64,000 bases of DNA from positions 1-64,000 of the forward strand of contig NZ_NIOF01000019.1 in the NCBI RefSeq assembly GCF_002205645.1, in the 5' to 3' direction. Shown piece after piece: positions 9,060 to 16,927 of the stretch (positions within the stretch are counted from its first letter, which is position 1; each line of letters begins with the position of its first letter). Source of the DNA: Roseateles aquatilis. Its GTDB lineage: Bacteria > Pseudomonadota > Gammaproteobacteria > Burkholderiales > Burkholderiaceae_C. The notes under the pieces are model-generated. The model did no database searches. It was not told where the DNA came from and saw only the letters and a list, made by a program, of their open reading frames with translations. The translations under genes and the position numbers were made by a program.

Positions 9060-9935
9060 TTGAAATCTTCCTCCTCCGCCGCGGCGTCCGCGACCGACGG
9101 CATCGTCCTGCGGCCCATGCGGGTCGACGACCTCGAGGCCGCGCTGGGCCTGTCCCAGGCGGTGCACTGGCCGCATCGGCTCACCGACTGGCGCTTTGCC
9201 TTCGAGCTGGGCGGCGGCCTGGTCGCGGAGCGCGACGGCGAGGTCGTGGCCACCGCCATGAGCTGGCCCTGGGGCGAGACCCACGCCACGCTGGGCCTGG
9301 TGATCGTCGACCCGCGCCTGCAAGGCCGGCGCATCGGGCTGCGCCTGATGCAGGCGCTGCTGGACGGCCTCGAGGGCCGCACCGTGCTGCTGCACGCCAC
9401 CGCCGAAGGCCGCGGGCTCTACGAGCGCCTGGGATTCGTGCGGACCGGCGAGGTGCGCCAACATCAGGGCCAGGCCTCGTCCGCGCCGCTGATGGCGCTG
9501 GACCGTGACTGGCGGCTGCGGCCGTCCAATGTCGGCGACCTGCCGGCGCTGGTGGCGCTCGACGCGCGGGCGCGCGGCATGCCGCGCGACGCGCTGGTGC
9601 GGGGGCTCTACGCCGAGGCGCAGACGGTGGTGCTGGACCACGACGGCGAGCGCCGGGGCTTCGCGATGCTGCGCCGCTTCGGTCGCGGCCTGATCATCGG
9701 GCCCGTGGTCGCGCCCGACGAGCAGGGCGCCAAGGCGCTGATCGCGCACCTGGTCGGCTTGAACGCCGGCAAGTTCGTCCGCATCGACGTCGACTTCGAC
9801 AGCGGCCTGACCGAATGGCTGGAGGAACTGGGCCTGCCGCGCGTGGACGGGCCCACCGAGATGATCCGCGGCGACGTGCCCGAGCCGACGCCCGGGGTGC
9901 GCCGCTTCGCGCTCGCGACGCAGGCGCTCGGCTGA
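9060..9935 (+). CDS. Tandem GNAT acetyltransferase-fold protein
   Basis: A 291-residue protein starting at TTG 9060, with GGGAG six bases upstream. The N-terminal half (about residues 15-130) is a GNAT domain: IVLRPMRVDDL, then LGLVIVDPRLQGRRIGLRLM, which includes the acetyl-CoA-binding QGRRIG loop, and GLYERLGFV. The C-terminal half (about 150-280) looks like the second GNAT-like domain found in YitH-type proteins (Acetyltransf_18). Family members acetylate small molecules or act as sensors; no substrate is known here. It is the first plus-strand gene of the amine region, so it may modify the imported solute or an intermediate. Confidence 0.8.
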   Translation: MKSSSSAAASATDGIVLRPMRVDDLEAALGLSQAVHWPHRLTDWRFAFELGGGLVAERDGEVVATAMSWPWGETHATLGLVIVDPRLQGRRIGLRLMQALLDGLEGRTVLLHATAEGRGLYERLGFVRTGEVRQHQGQASSAPLMALDRDWRLRPSNVGDLPALVALDARARGMPRDALVRGLYAEAQTVVLDHDGERRGFAMLRRFGRGLIIGPVVAPDEQGAKALIAHLVGLNAGKFVRIDVDFDSGLTEWLEELGLPRVDGPTEMIRGDVPEPTPGVRRFALATQALG

Positions 9936-10083
9936 CGCCGCCCGGTCGCGCCGACCCCGTCGATCACGCCAGCCCCCGCCGCTCCAGTCACGCGCCGACG
10001 CTCATCCCCCACCCATCCCACGTCACCCCGCGACGCCAAGCCCCGTCCCGCTTGAATCCGCAACGCCTCAGGAAAGGTCCATC

Positions 10084-10755
10084 GTGTCCATCGTCTTCCG
10101 TCCCAAGTACATCAGCTTCGACTGCTACGGCACGCTGATCAATTTCCAGATGGCGCCGTGGGCGCGCCGGCTCTTCGCCGACCGCATCGCCGCCGACGAC
10201 ATGACGCGCTTCTGCGCGGACTTCTCCGCCTTCCGCCTCGACGAGGTGCTGGGCGACTGGAAGCCGTACCAGGAGGTCGTCTACAACGCGCTGCTGCGCA
10301 CGGCCAACCGCTGGAAGGTCCCGTTCCGCGAGGCCGACGCGGCCGAGATCTACGCCGCCGTGCCGACCTGGGGGCCGCATCCGGACACCGTCGCCGGCCT
10401 GGCGCGCATCGCCGACAAGATCCCGCTGGTGATCCTGTCCAACGCGATGGACCACCAACTGGTCCACAACGTGCAGAAGCTGGAAGTGCCGTTCCATCGC
10501 GTCTACACGGCCCAGCAGGCCAAGGCCTACAAGCCGAGGCTGCGCCCGTTCGAGTACATGGTGCAGCAGCTCGACGCGCAGCCCGAGGACTTCCTGCACG
10601 TGTCCAGCAGCATGCGCTACGACCTGATGTCCGCGCGGGACATGGGCATCCGCGACAAGGTCTTCGTCAACCGCGGCCACGAGCCCGGCGTGCCGGCCTA
10701 CGGCTACGCGGAGATCCCCGACATCGGCGGCCTGGCAGGTCTGGTCGGGCTCTGA
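10084..10755 (+). CDS. Haloacid dehalogenase type II-like HAD hydrolase
   Basis: A 223-residue HAD-superfamily protein starting at GTG 10084 with AGGAAAGG upstream. Motif I is SFDCYGTLINF with the nucleophile Asp13. Motif II is ILSNAMD, motif III lies around Lys in AKAYKP, and motif IV is the SSSMRYDLMSARDMG stretch. Overall this resembles L-2-haloacid dehalogenase/phosphonatase relatives. In true dehalogenases motif IV is usually SSNAWD; here it is altered, so activity on haloacids is doubtful. Type II HAD genes often accompany amine and opine catabolic genes. A good intrinsic terminator follows at 10841-10876. Confidence 0.82.
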   Translation: MSIVFRPKYISFDCYGTLINFQMAPWARRLFADRIAADDMTRFCADFSAFRLDEVLGDWKPYQEVVYNALLRTANRWKVPFREADAAEIYAAVPTWGPHPDTVAGLARIADKIPLVILSNAMDHQLVHNVQKLEVPFHRVYTAQQAKAYKPRLRPFEYMVQQLDAQPEDFLHVSSSMRYDLMSARDMGIRDKVFVNRGHEPGVPAYGYAEIPDIGGLAGLVGL

Positions 10756-10840
10756 AGCGACCGCGCGGCGACGCGGCGACCCAACGACGTGGAGAGGGCC
10801 CGAGCGCCCGATCCCCGCCACGTCCTCCTTCCCCTTTCGA

Positions 10841-10876
10841 CCGACCGCGGTGACCTCCCGGTCGGTTGTTTTTTTG
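10841..10876 (+). terminator. Intrinsic terminator after the HAD gene
   Basis: CCGACCG at 10841-10847 pairs with CGGTCGG at 10859-10865 around an 11-base loop, followed by TTGTTTTTTT. Stem plus U-tract fits a Rho-independent terminator ending the GNAT/HAD transcription unit. Confidence 0.75.
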
Positions 10877-11026
10877 GTGGACCGGGGTCGAAAAGCGCGC
10901 CGCATCTTCTGCTGCGACGGCGGCAACAACGGAGCATCATCGCGCCGCCTCGCGGCTTTCCAGCACCACGCGCGGCGGTCGCGCCCATAAGCTGAAACGG
11001 TGTTCAAGACCTCAACACCGCCCAAC

Positions 11027-12439
11027 ATGTCGTACCCCGCTCATCCCGATCTCGACGCGCTGACCGCGCTCGACCGCGACCACCTGATCCATCCCGTGGC
11101 GCCCTGGCGCAAGCACGAGCAGCGCGGCGTCACGATGCTGGAATCGGGCCAGGGCGCCTGGCTGCGCGACGCGGCCGGCCACGAGCTGCTCGACGCCTTC
11201 GCCGGCCTGTGGTGCGTCAACGTCGGCTACGGGCGGGAGAGCGTCGTGCGCGCCGCCGCCGAGCAGATGCGCAAGCTGCCCTATGCCACCGGCTACTTCC
11301 ACTTCGGCAGCGAGCCCGCGATCCGGCTCGCCGCCAAGCTGGTGGAGATCTCGCCCCCGTCGCTGACGCGCGTGTACCTGACGCTGGGCGGCTCCGAGGC
11401 CATCGACGCCGCGATCCGCCTGATCACGCAGTACTACAACAACACCGGCCGCCCGGCGAAGAAGCACTTCATCGCGCTGGAGCGCGGCTACCACGGCTCG
11501 TCCTCGATGGGGGCGGGCCTGACGGCGCTGCCGGTCTTCCACCGCGGCTTCGACATGCCGCTGCCCAACCAGCACACCATCCCGTCGCCCTACGCCTATC
11601 GCGGCGAGCACCGCGACGACCAGGCGCTGATCGACGCGTCCGTGAGCGCGCTGCGCGCCAAGGTCGAGGCGCTGGGTCCGGAGCGCGTCGCCGCGTTCTT
11701 CTGCGAACCGATCCAGGGCTCCGGCGGCGTCATCGTGCCGCCCAAGGGCTGGCTCAAGGCGATGCGCGAGGCCGCGCGATCGCTGGACATCCTGTTCGTC
11801 GTCGACGAGGTCATCACCGGCTTCGGCCGCACGGGCCCGATGTTTGCGTGCGATGCGGAGGACGTGGACCCCGACCTGATGACGCTGGCCAAGGGCCTGA
11901 CCGCCGGCTACGCGCCGATGGGCGCGCTGCTGATGTCGGAGCAGGTGTACGCCGGCATCGCCGACGGCGCCCCCGCGGGCGCGCCGATCGGGCATGGCGC
12001 GACCTACTCCGCGCACCCGGTCAGCGCCGCGATCGCGCTGGAGGTGCTGCGGCTGTACGAGGACGGCAGCGAAGCCGACGGCGGCGGCCTGCTGGCGCAC
12101 GGTCGGCGCGTGGCGCCGCATTTCGCGGCGGCGCTGGACGGGCTGCGCGATCACCCGCTGGTCGGTGACGTGCGCCACCGCGGGCTGCTTGGCGCGATCG
12201 AGCTGGTCAGCGACAAGGCCACCAAGCGCGGCTTCGACGCGTCGCTGGGCCTGTCCGACCGGCTCTTCGACAGCGGGTATCGGAACGGGCTGGTCTTCCG
12301 CTCGTTCGGCGACCACATCCTGGGCTTCGCGCCGGCGCTGTGCTTCACGGCGGACGAGTTCACGCTCTTCGAGCGCCGCCTGCGCAAGACGCTGGACGAG
12401 GTGTTGTCGGCCCCCGATGTACGTGCTCTCCTCAAGTAG
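11027..12439 (+). CDS. Class III PLP-dependent aminotransferase (omega-amino acid/polyamine type)
   Basis: From ATG 11027 the protein has 470 residues; a GTG at 11000 would add nine. It is a class III aminotransferase. It has GLWCVNVGYGR near residue 61, GGSEAIDAAIRL (about 121-132), the PLP-phosphate region GYHGSSSMG, the cofactor-binding Asp260 in VVDEVITGFGRTG and the Schiff-base Lys289 in TLAKGLTAGYAPMGA. Relatives include SpuC (putrescine:pyruvate), beta-alanine:pyruvate and taurine:pyruvate aminotransferases. It would transfer the amino group of an omega-amine to pyruvate. It follows a terminator and is followed by the Lrp-type regulator, so it is probably its own regulated unit. Confidence 0.9.
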   Translation: MSYPAHPDLDALTALDRDHLIHPVAPWRKHEQRGVTMLESGQGAWLRDAAGHELLDAFAGLWCVNVGYGRESVVRAAAEQMRKLPYATGYFHFGSEPAIRLAAKLVEISPPSLTRVYLTLGGSEAIDAAIRLITQYYNNTGRPAKKHFIALERGYHGSSSMGAGLTALPVFHRGFDMPLPNQHTIPSPYAYRGEHRDDQALIDASVSALRAKVEALGPERVAAFFCEPIQGSGGVIVPPKGWLKAMREAARSLDILFVVDEVITGFGRTGPMFACDAEDVDPDLMTLAKGLTAGYAPMGALLMSEQVYAGIADGAPAGAPIGHGATYSAHPVSAAIALEVLRLYEDGSEADGGGLLAHGRRVAPHFAAALDGLRDHPLVGDVRHRGLLGAIELVSDKATKRGFDASLGLSDRLFDSGYRNGLVFRSFGDHILGFAPALCFTADEFTLFERRLRKTLDEVLSAPDVRALLK

Positions 12440-12496
12440 CCGGACGGCGTACGGGGACGCAGAATGACGCCATCCCCCCATTGAATCGGAAGCATC

Positions 12497-12994
12497 GTGG
12501 TAGCCCCCTTCAAGCTTGATCGTCTGGATCTGCGCATCCTCAGCCAACTGCAAAAGAACGGCCGCATCACCAACGTCGACCTGGCCGACGCGGTGGGGCT
12601 GTCGCCCAGTCCCTGCCTCATCCGCGTCAAGCGGCTGGAGCAGGCGGGCTACATCTCCGGCTACGGCGCGCAGCTGCGCATGGAGAAGCTCGGCGACACG
12701 CTGACGGTGTTCACCGAGGTCACGCTGTCCGACCACCACCGCGAGGACTTCATCCGCTTCGAGGCCGCCATCCGCGAGATCGACGAGATCCTCGAATGCC
12801 ACCTCGTCAGCGGCGGCTACGACTACCTGCTGCGCTTCACCACGCGCGGCGTCAACCATTACCAGACGATCGTCGAGGGCCTGCTCGAGCGCAACATCGG
12901 CATCGAGAAGTACTTCAGCTACATCGTCATCAAGTCGCCGTTCGTCAAGACCCATTACCCGATCGAACGGCTGTTCGCGCCCACCACCGAATAG
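12497..12994 (+). CDS. Lrp/AsnC-family transcriptional regulator
   Basis: A 165-residue DNA-binding protein. The N-terminal AsnC-type helix-turn-helix is clear (DRLDLRILSQLQKNGRITN, then VGLSPSPCLIRVKRLEQAG, about residues 8-55), followed by the RAM ligand-binding domain with HLVSGGYDYLLRF (about 100-112). GTG 12497 has GGAAG at good spacing. Lrp/AsnC proteins sense amino acids and commonly control adjacent catabolic genes; here the candidates are the aminotransferase gene just upstream and the three dehydrogenase genes just downstream. The sequence closely follows the general amino-acid-responsive members such as PutR/BkdR, but the ligand is not evident. Confidence 0.93.
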   Translation: MVAPFKLDRLDLRILSQLQKNGRITNVDLADAVGLSPSPCLIRVKRLEQAGYISGYGAQLRMEKLGDTLTVFTEVTLSDHHREDFIRFEAAIREIDEILECHLVSGGYDYLLRFTTRGVNHYQTIVEGLLERNIGIEKYFSYIVIKSPFVKTHYPIERLFAPTTE

Positions 12995-13020
12995 GCGGCG
13001 CCTTCATCCATCACTGCTTC

Positions 13021-13404
13021 ATGACCGACTCCCCCAGCGGGCCTCGCGCCCGATTCGTGCGCCTGGCCGAGACCGACCGCCCGGCGGTCTCCTTCAGCGT
13101 CGACGGCCTGCCGGCGACGGCGATGCGGGGGGACACCCTGCTGGTCGCGTTGCTCAACCACCGCCGCGACCTGCGGCGCTCCGAGTTCGGCGACGGGCCG
13201 CGCGCCGGCTTCTGCCTGATGGGCGCGTGCCAGGACTGCTGGATCTGGCGCGAGGACGGCGTGCGTCTGCGCGCCTGTTCCACGCCGGTGGAGGAAGGCA
13301 TGGCGGTGCGCACGGCGCCGCCGGTGTCGTACTGGCCCGAGACGCTGGACCTGGTGCTGGTGCGCGAGCGGGAACGCGAGCGCGAACGGTTGAGGTCGCT
13401 ATGA
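13021..13404 (+). CDS. (2Fe-2S)-binding subunit of an HcnA/OoxA-like amino-acid dehydrogenase
   Basis: A 127-residue small ferredoxin-like subunit. The fold is VSFSVDGLPATAMRGDTLLVALL followed by the cluster ligands Cys65, Cys70, Cys73 and Cys86 (C-x4-C-x2-C...C), as in HcnA and the gamma subunit of hydroxyproline/opine dehydrogenases. Its stop overlaps the next ATG (ATGA), so it is co-translated with the flavoprotein genes. The role is electron transfer between the two flavin subunits. The C-terminus ends in a run of alternating Arg-Glu residues (encoded around 13367-13392) that looks like a simple-sequence extension. Confidence 0.85.
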   Translation: MTDSPSGPRARFVRLAETDRPAVSFSVDGLPATAMRGDTLLVALLNHRRDLRRSEFGDGPRAGFCLMGACQDCWIWREDGVRLRACSTPVEEGMAVRTAPPVSYWPETLDLVLVRERERERERLRSL

Positions 13405-14819
13405 GCGCGCCCCGAGTGGTGGTGGTCGGCGCGGGCCCGGCGGGCACGCGCGCGGCGCAGGCGCTGGTGCAGGCCGGCCTGCGGCCCGTGGTCGTGGACG
13501 AGGGCCGACGCAACGGCGGCCAGATCTACCGGCGCCAGCCGGAGGGCTTCAAGCGCGGTTATGCGCAGCTCTACGACACCGAGGCCGCCAAGGCGCGCGC
13601 GGTGCACGAGGACTTCGACGCGTTGCTGCCGCACATCGATTACCGGCCCAACACGCTCGCCTGGAACGTGACGGCCGGGCACCTGCACGTCGCGCAACCG
13701 GACAACGGCGAGGCGGAGTCGCTGCCCTTCGACGCGCTGCTGATCTGCAGCGGCGCGTCCGACCGGCTCATGCCGGTGGCGGGCTGGCACCGCGCCGGCT
13801 GCTACAGCCTGGGCGCGTCGCAGATCGCGCTGAAGGCGCAGGCCTGCGCGATCGGCGCGCAGGTGATCTTCATGGGCAGCGGGCCGCTGCTGTACCTGGT
13901 GGCCTCGCAGTACCTGAAGGCGGGCGCGCGCGTGGAGGCGGTGCTGGACACCGCGCCCGAGCGTCCGCCGCTGTCCGCGCTGGGCGGCCTGTTGAGCCGG
14001 CCGCGGCTGCTGTGGCGCGGGCTGCGCCTGGTGGCGGGCCTGCGCGCGGCGGGCGTGCCGGTGCTCAAGGGCGTGACGCCGATCGAGATCGAAGGCTCGG
14101 CCGACCACGGCGTGACCGGCGTGCGGGTGCGCGACGCGTCGGGCCAGGAGCGGTACTTCGACGGCGACGCCGTCGCGCTGGGCTGGCATCTGCGCGCCGA
14201 ATCGCAGCTCGCGGACCTGGCGCGCTGCGACTTCCGTTTCGACACCGCCAGCCGCCAGTGGCTGCCGGTGATCGACGCGGACGGCCGCGGCAGCGTGGCG
14301 GGTGTCTATCTGGCCGGCGACGGCGCGCGGCTGCTCGGCGCCGACGGCGCGGAAGCGGCCGGACGCCTGGCCGCGCTGGCGGCGATGAGCGACCTGGGCC
14401 ATGCGCCCGGCGTGCATCGTTACCTGGCCGACCGCGACGGCCTGCGGCGCACGCTGGCGACGATGGATCGTTTCCGCAAGGGCCTGATCGGGACCTTCCC
14501 GTGGCCGCACGCGCAGGCGGCGGCGTTGCCGGACAACGCGGTCGTCTGCCGCTGCGAGGCCGTCACCGCCGGTGATCTGCGCCGCTGCGTGGCGGAGTCC
14601 GGCAGCCGCGAGCTCAATCGCGCCAAAGCCTTCAGCCGGGTCGGCATGGGCCGCTGCCAGGGACGTTATTGCGGGCAGGGCGCCGCGGAGCTGGTGGCCG
14701 CCGCGGCCGGCGTGCCGATCGAGCTGGTCGGGCGCATGCGCGGGCAGGCGCCGGTGAAGCCGTTGCTGATGACGACACGGGAAGAGACCGTTCAAGACCA
14801 TGTGGGAGAGCAGGCATGA
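13401..14819 (+). CDS. FAD/NAD-type flavoprotein subunit with BFD-like [2Fe-2S] tail (HcnB/OoxA-like)
   Basis: A 472-residue pyridine nucleotide-disulphide oxidoreductase-like protein. It starts MSAPRVVVVGAGPAGTRAA, with a GAGPAG dinucleotide motif, then GGQIYRRQPEGF and a second Rossmann-like motif VIFMGSGPLLYLVASQYLKAG. The C-terminal 90 residues are a BFD-type domain with Cys383, Cys385, Cys419 and Cys424 (CRC ... GRCQGRYCG). This is the layout of HcnB, of opine oxidase subunit A and of the alpha subunit of D-hydroxyproline dehydrogenase. It overlaps the genes on both sides by four bases, so a three-subunit complex is very likely. Confidence 0.88.
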   Translation: MSAPRVVVVGAGPAGTRAAQALVQAGLRPVVVDEGRRNGGQIYRRQPEGFKRGYAQLYDTEAAKARAVHEDFDALLPHIDYRPNTLAWNVTAGHLHVAQPDNGEAESLPFDALLICSGASDRLMPVAGWHRAGCYSLGASQIALKAQACAIGAQVIFMGSGPLLYLVASQYLKAGARVEAVLDTAPERPPLSALGGLLSRPRLLWRGLRLVAGLRAAGVPVLKGVTPIEIEGSADHGVTGVRVRDASGQERYFDGDAVALGWHLRAESQLADLARCDFRFDTASRQWLPVIDADGRGSVAGVYLAGDGARLLGADGAEAAGRLAALAAMSDLGHAPGVHRYLADRDGLRRTLATMDRFRKGLIGTFPWPHAQAAALPDNAVVCRCEAVTAGDLRRCVAESGSRELNRAKAFSRVGMGRCQGRYCGQGAAELVAAAAGVPIELVGRMRGQAPVKPLLMTTREETVQDHVGEQA

Positions 14820-15979
14820 GCGCGGCGATCCATGACAGCGACGTCCTCATCGTCGGCGGCGGCCTGATGGGCGCCACGACGGCATTCTTCCTGCGCCATC
14901 ACCACGGCGTGAAGGTCACGCTGCTGGAGCGCGAGCTCGTCGGCCGGCAGGCCAGTGGCACCAACTTCGGCAACGTGCGGCGGCAAGGCCGCGACCTGGC
15001 GCAGATGCCGCTGGCCAATCGCGCGCACGCCGCCTGGACGCGCATCCGCGAGCTGCTGAAGGAAGACCTGGAGTTCGTGCCCTACGGCCACCTGCGCGTC
15101 TGCTACAACGCCGGCCAGTTCGCGAAGCTGGAGGCGCATGCGCGCGAGGCGCGGCCGCTGGGGCTCGACCTGCAGCTGTTCAGCGCCGAGCAGTTGCAGC
15201 AGCGCTGGGGCATCTTCAGCCCGGAGGTGGTGGGCGGGTCGCTGTCGCCGCATGACGGCCACGCCAATCCGCGCCTGGCCGGCCCTGCGTTCGCGCGCGC
15301 CGCGGTGCGCGCCGGCGCCGAGGTCCATGAGCACAGCGAGGTCGCGCACATCGAGCGCCAGGGCAGCGGCTTCGAGGCCGTCACCACCGACGGCCGCCGC
15401 TATCGCGGCGCGCAGCTATTGCTGACCAGCGGCGCGTGGTCGGGGCGTTTCGCCGCCGCCTTCGGCGAGCCGGTGCCGCTGGAGGCGCGCGGGCCGACGA
15501 TGGGCGTGACCGAGCCGCTGCCGCATGCGATCGGGCCGTCGATCGGGCTGTCCTCGCCGATCGAGACCGAGGGGTTGTACTTTCGGCAGATCTCGCGCGG
15601 CAACATCGTCTTCGGCGGCGGCCTCAAGGGGCCGGCGCACGCGGACCGGGTGCGCGCCTACGTGTTGCCGGACAACACGCTACGGCAGTTCCGCGAGCTC
15701 AAGCGCATCGTGCCGGCCTTCGCCAACGTGCAGTTGATCCGCGTCTGGAGCGGCATCGAGGGCTACACCGCCGACTGGTCGCCGGTGATGGGCCCCAGCG
15801 CGCGCGTGCCGGGCCTGCATTACGCCTTCGGCTTCAACGGCGAGGGCTTCGCGATCTCGCCCGGCGTCGGCGAGGTGATGGCGGAGCTGCTGGCCACGGG
15901 CAGCACCAGCACGCCGATCGCGCCGTTCTCGATCGCGCGCTTCGCCCGCGCGCAGGCCGCGGCGCCCGCCGTGGCTTGA
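14816..15979 (+). CDS. DAO-family FAD-dependent catalytic subunit (HcnC/OoxB-like)
   Basis: A 387-residue D-amino-acid-oxidase-fold flavoprotein. The FAD motif is DVLIVGGGLMGATTA (GGGLMG at 14-19), followed by SGTNFGNVRRQGR and a C-terminal GFNGEGFAISPGVGEVMAELL. In the family this subunit oxidises the C-N bond of glycine, an opine, sarcosine or a D-imino acid. ATG 14816 overlaps the previous stop. At 387 residues it is nearer the opine oxidase/hydroxyproline dehydrogenase beta subunits than HcnC (about 417), so hydrogen cyanide synthesis is possible but less likely. A perfect 12-bp hairpin follows at 15986-16015. Confidence 0.87.
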   Translation: MSAAIHDSDVLIVGGGLMGATTAFFLRHHHGVKVTLLERELVGRQASGTNFGNVRRQGRDLAQMPLANRAHAAWTRIRELLKEDLEFVPYGHLRVCYNAGQFAKLEAHAREARPLGLDLQLFSAEQLQQRWGIFSPEVVGGSLSPHDGHANPRLAGPAFARAAVRAGAEVHEHSEVAHIERQGSGFEAVTTDGRRYRGAQLLLTSGAWSGRFAAAFGEPVPLEARGPTMGVTEPLPHAIGPSIGLSSPIETEGLYFRQISRGNIVFGGGLKGPAHADRVRAYVLPDNTLRQFRELKRIVPAFANVQLIRVWSGIEGYTADWSPVMGPSARVPGLHYAFGFNGEGFAISPGVGEVMAELLATGSTSTPIAPFSIARFARAQAAAPAVA

Positions 15980-16303
15980 GGACACGCACCGCGCGCCCGA
16001 CGTGGCGCGCGGTGCCGTCGCGTAGGTCTTGCGCCGATTCGTCCTGCCTCCCGCCGAATCCTGCTGAATCCTGCCGAACCGCGGCGACATTGCGCCGGCC
16101 TGGCGGTGACCTCCCGATGACGCCCGCGCCCTCCCGAATCGACGGCCATCTCGGTGCAATCCCGCACCATCCCCGGCGCTCCCCGCACCACCGTTCGACA
16201 CATGGCAGACTGTGCTGTAGACCGCCCGTCAATACGATAGGAACTTGCGTGCGCGGGGGTGCAAACAGCGAGCGGTCCATGTCCTCACTTTCATAATGCC
16301 TTC
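15980..16303. other. 324-base intergenic region between dehydrogenase and metal genes
   Basis: No credible gene was found. Besides the hairpin at its left end it contains two adjacent 10-base direct repeats (GAATCCTGCT/GAATCCTGCC at 16056-16075) with a third partial copy, and an AT-richer stretch around 16225-16300 that could hold the promoter of the following His-rich protein and czc genes. No firm -35/-10 pair could be assigned. Confidence 0.5.
15986..16015 (+). terminator. Perfect 12-bp hairpin after the dehydrogenase operon
   Basis: GCACCGCGCGCC at 15986-15997, a six-base loop, and GGCGCGCGGTGC at 16004-16015 make an unbroken 12-bp GC stem starting seven bases after the stop. No T-run follows. 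It fits a 3'-end stabilising or Rho-assisted terminator structure. Confidence 0.6.
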
Positions 16304-16789
16304 ATGAATTCCCGGTCCGTCATCGCCGCGCTCCTGCTCTCGATGCTGCTTCAGGCAGTCTCGTTGGGCGGACATTGGGCCGGCAATGGCAACCCGGCGG
16401 ACGCGCTGCACGCGGTGCTGCACTGGTCCGGCGTGCTGCATCACCACGACCACGAAGTCACCGAATCCGCGCAACGCGACGGCGGCGCGAGCCTCCCGGC
16501 GCAGGCGGCCTCGGCCGGCGGCGACGACGGCACCGGCTTCGAGGCCTTCGCCGCGGAGTTCGCGCAGGTCACGCTGCATCCGGGCGAGAGCTACCACCAG
16601 GACCACTCGCTGGACTCGCGCCATCACCTCAGCATCGACGCCTGCGTCAGCGTGGTGGGCATGATCCCGGCGCTGATCGCCAGCCCCGACCTGTCGCAGT
16701 CCGGCGGTCCGCCGGTGGCGGGTCCGCAGGTGGAGCCCGTCGATCCGTTCCTCTACGGTCCGCTGCGACCTCCTCGATCCCTCGCCTGA
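16304..16789 (+). CDS. His-rich secreted protein preceding the czc genes (CzcI-like position)
   Basis: A 161-residue protein with an N-terminal signal segment (residues 2-20, SRSVIAALLLSMLLQAVSLGG). It has a His cluster LHHHDHE near residue 45 and further His-rich stretches (YHQDHSLDSRHHLSID, about 103-118), consistent with divalent-metal binding in the periplasm. I do not recognise a named domain. Its position directly upstream of czcC recalls CzcI or DUF2946-type small metal-resistance proteins, but sequence identity cannot be checked here. ATG 16304 was chosen over an upstream in-frame start because it begins directly at the signal peptide. Confidence 0.6.
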   Translation: MNSRSVIAALLLSMLLQAVSLGGHWAGNGNPADALHAVLHWSGVLHHHDHEVTESAQRDGGASLPAQAASAGGDDGTGFEAFAAEFAQVTLHPGESYHQDHSLDSRHHLSIDACVSVVGMIPALIASPDLSQSGGPPVAGPQVEPVDPFLYGPLRPPRSLA

Positions 16790-16927
16790 TCCCGACCTGT
16801 TCCGTCCTTGACGGCGCCACGCGCGCCGGCCTCGGGCGGAGCCTTGTCCCACACGCAGCCCGTCCCCGACGACGACACCGCCACGCGGTGCCCGGGGTGA
16901 CGGCTGCCCGAGATCGGCAGGATCATC

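Noticed and set aside
13367-13392. Arg-Glu repeat at the end of the (2Fe-2S) subunit as a separate element
   Set aside because: It is a simple-sequence coding extension inside a real gene, not an independent feature.
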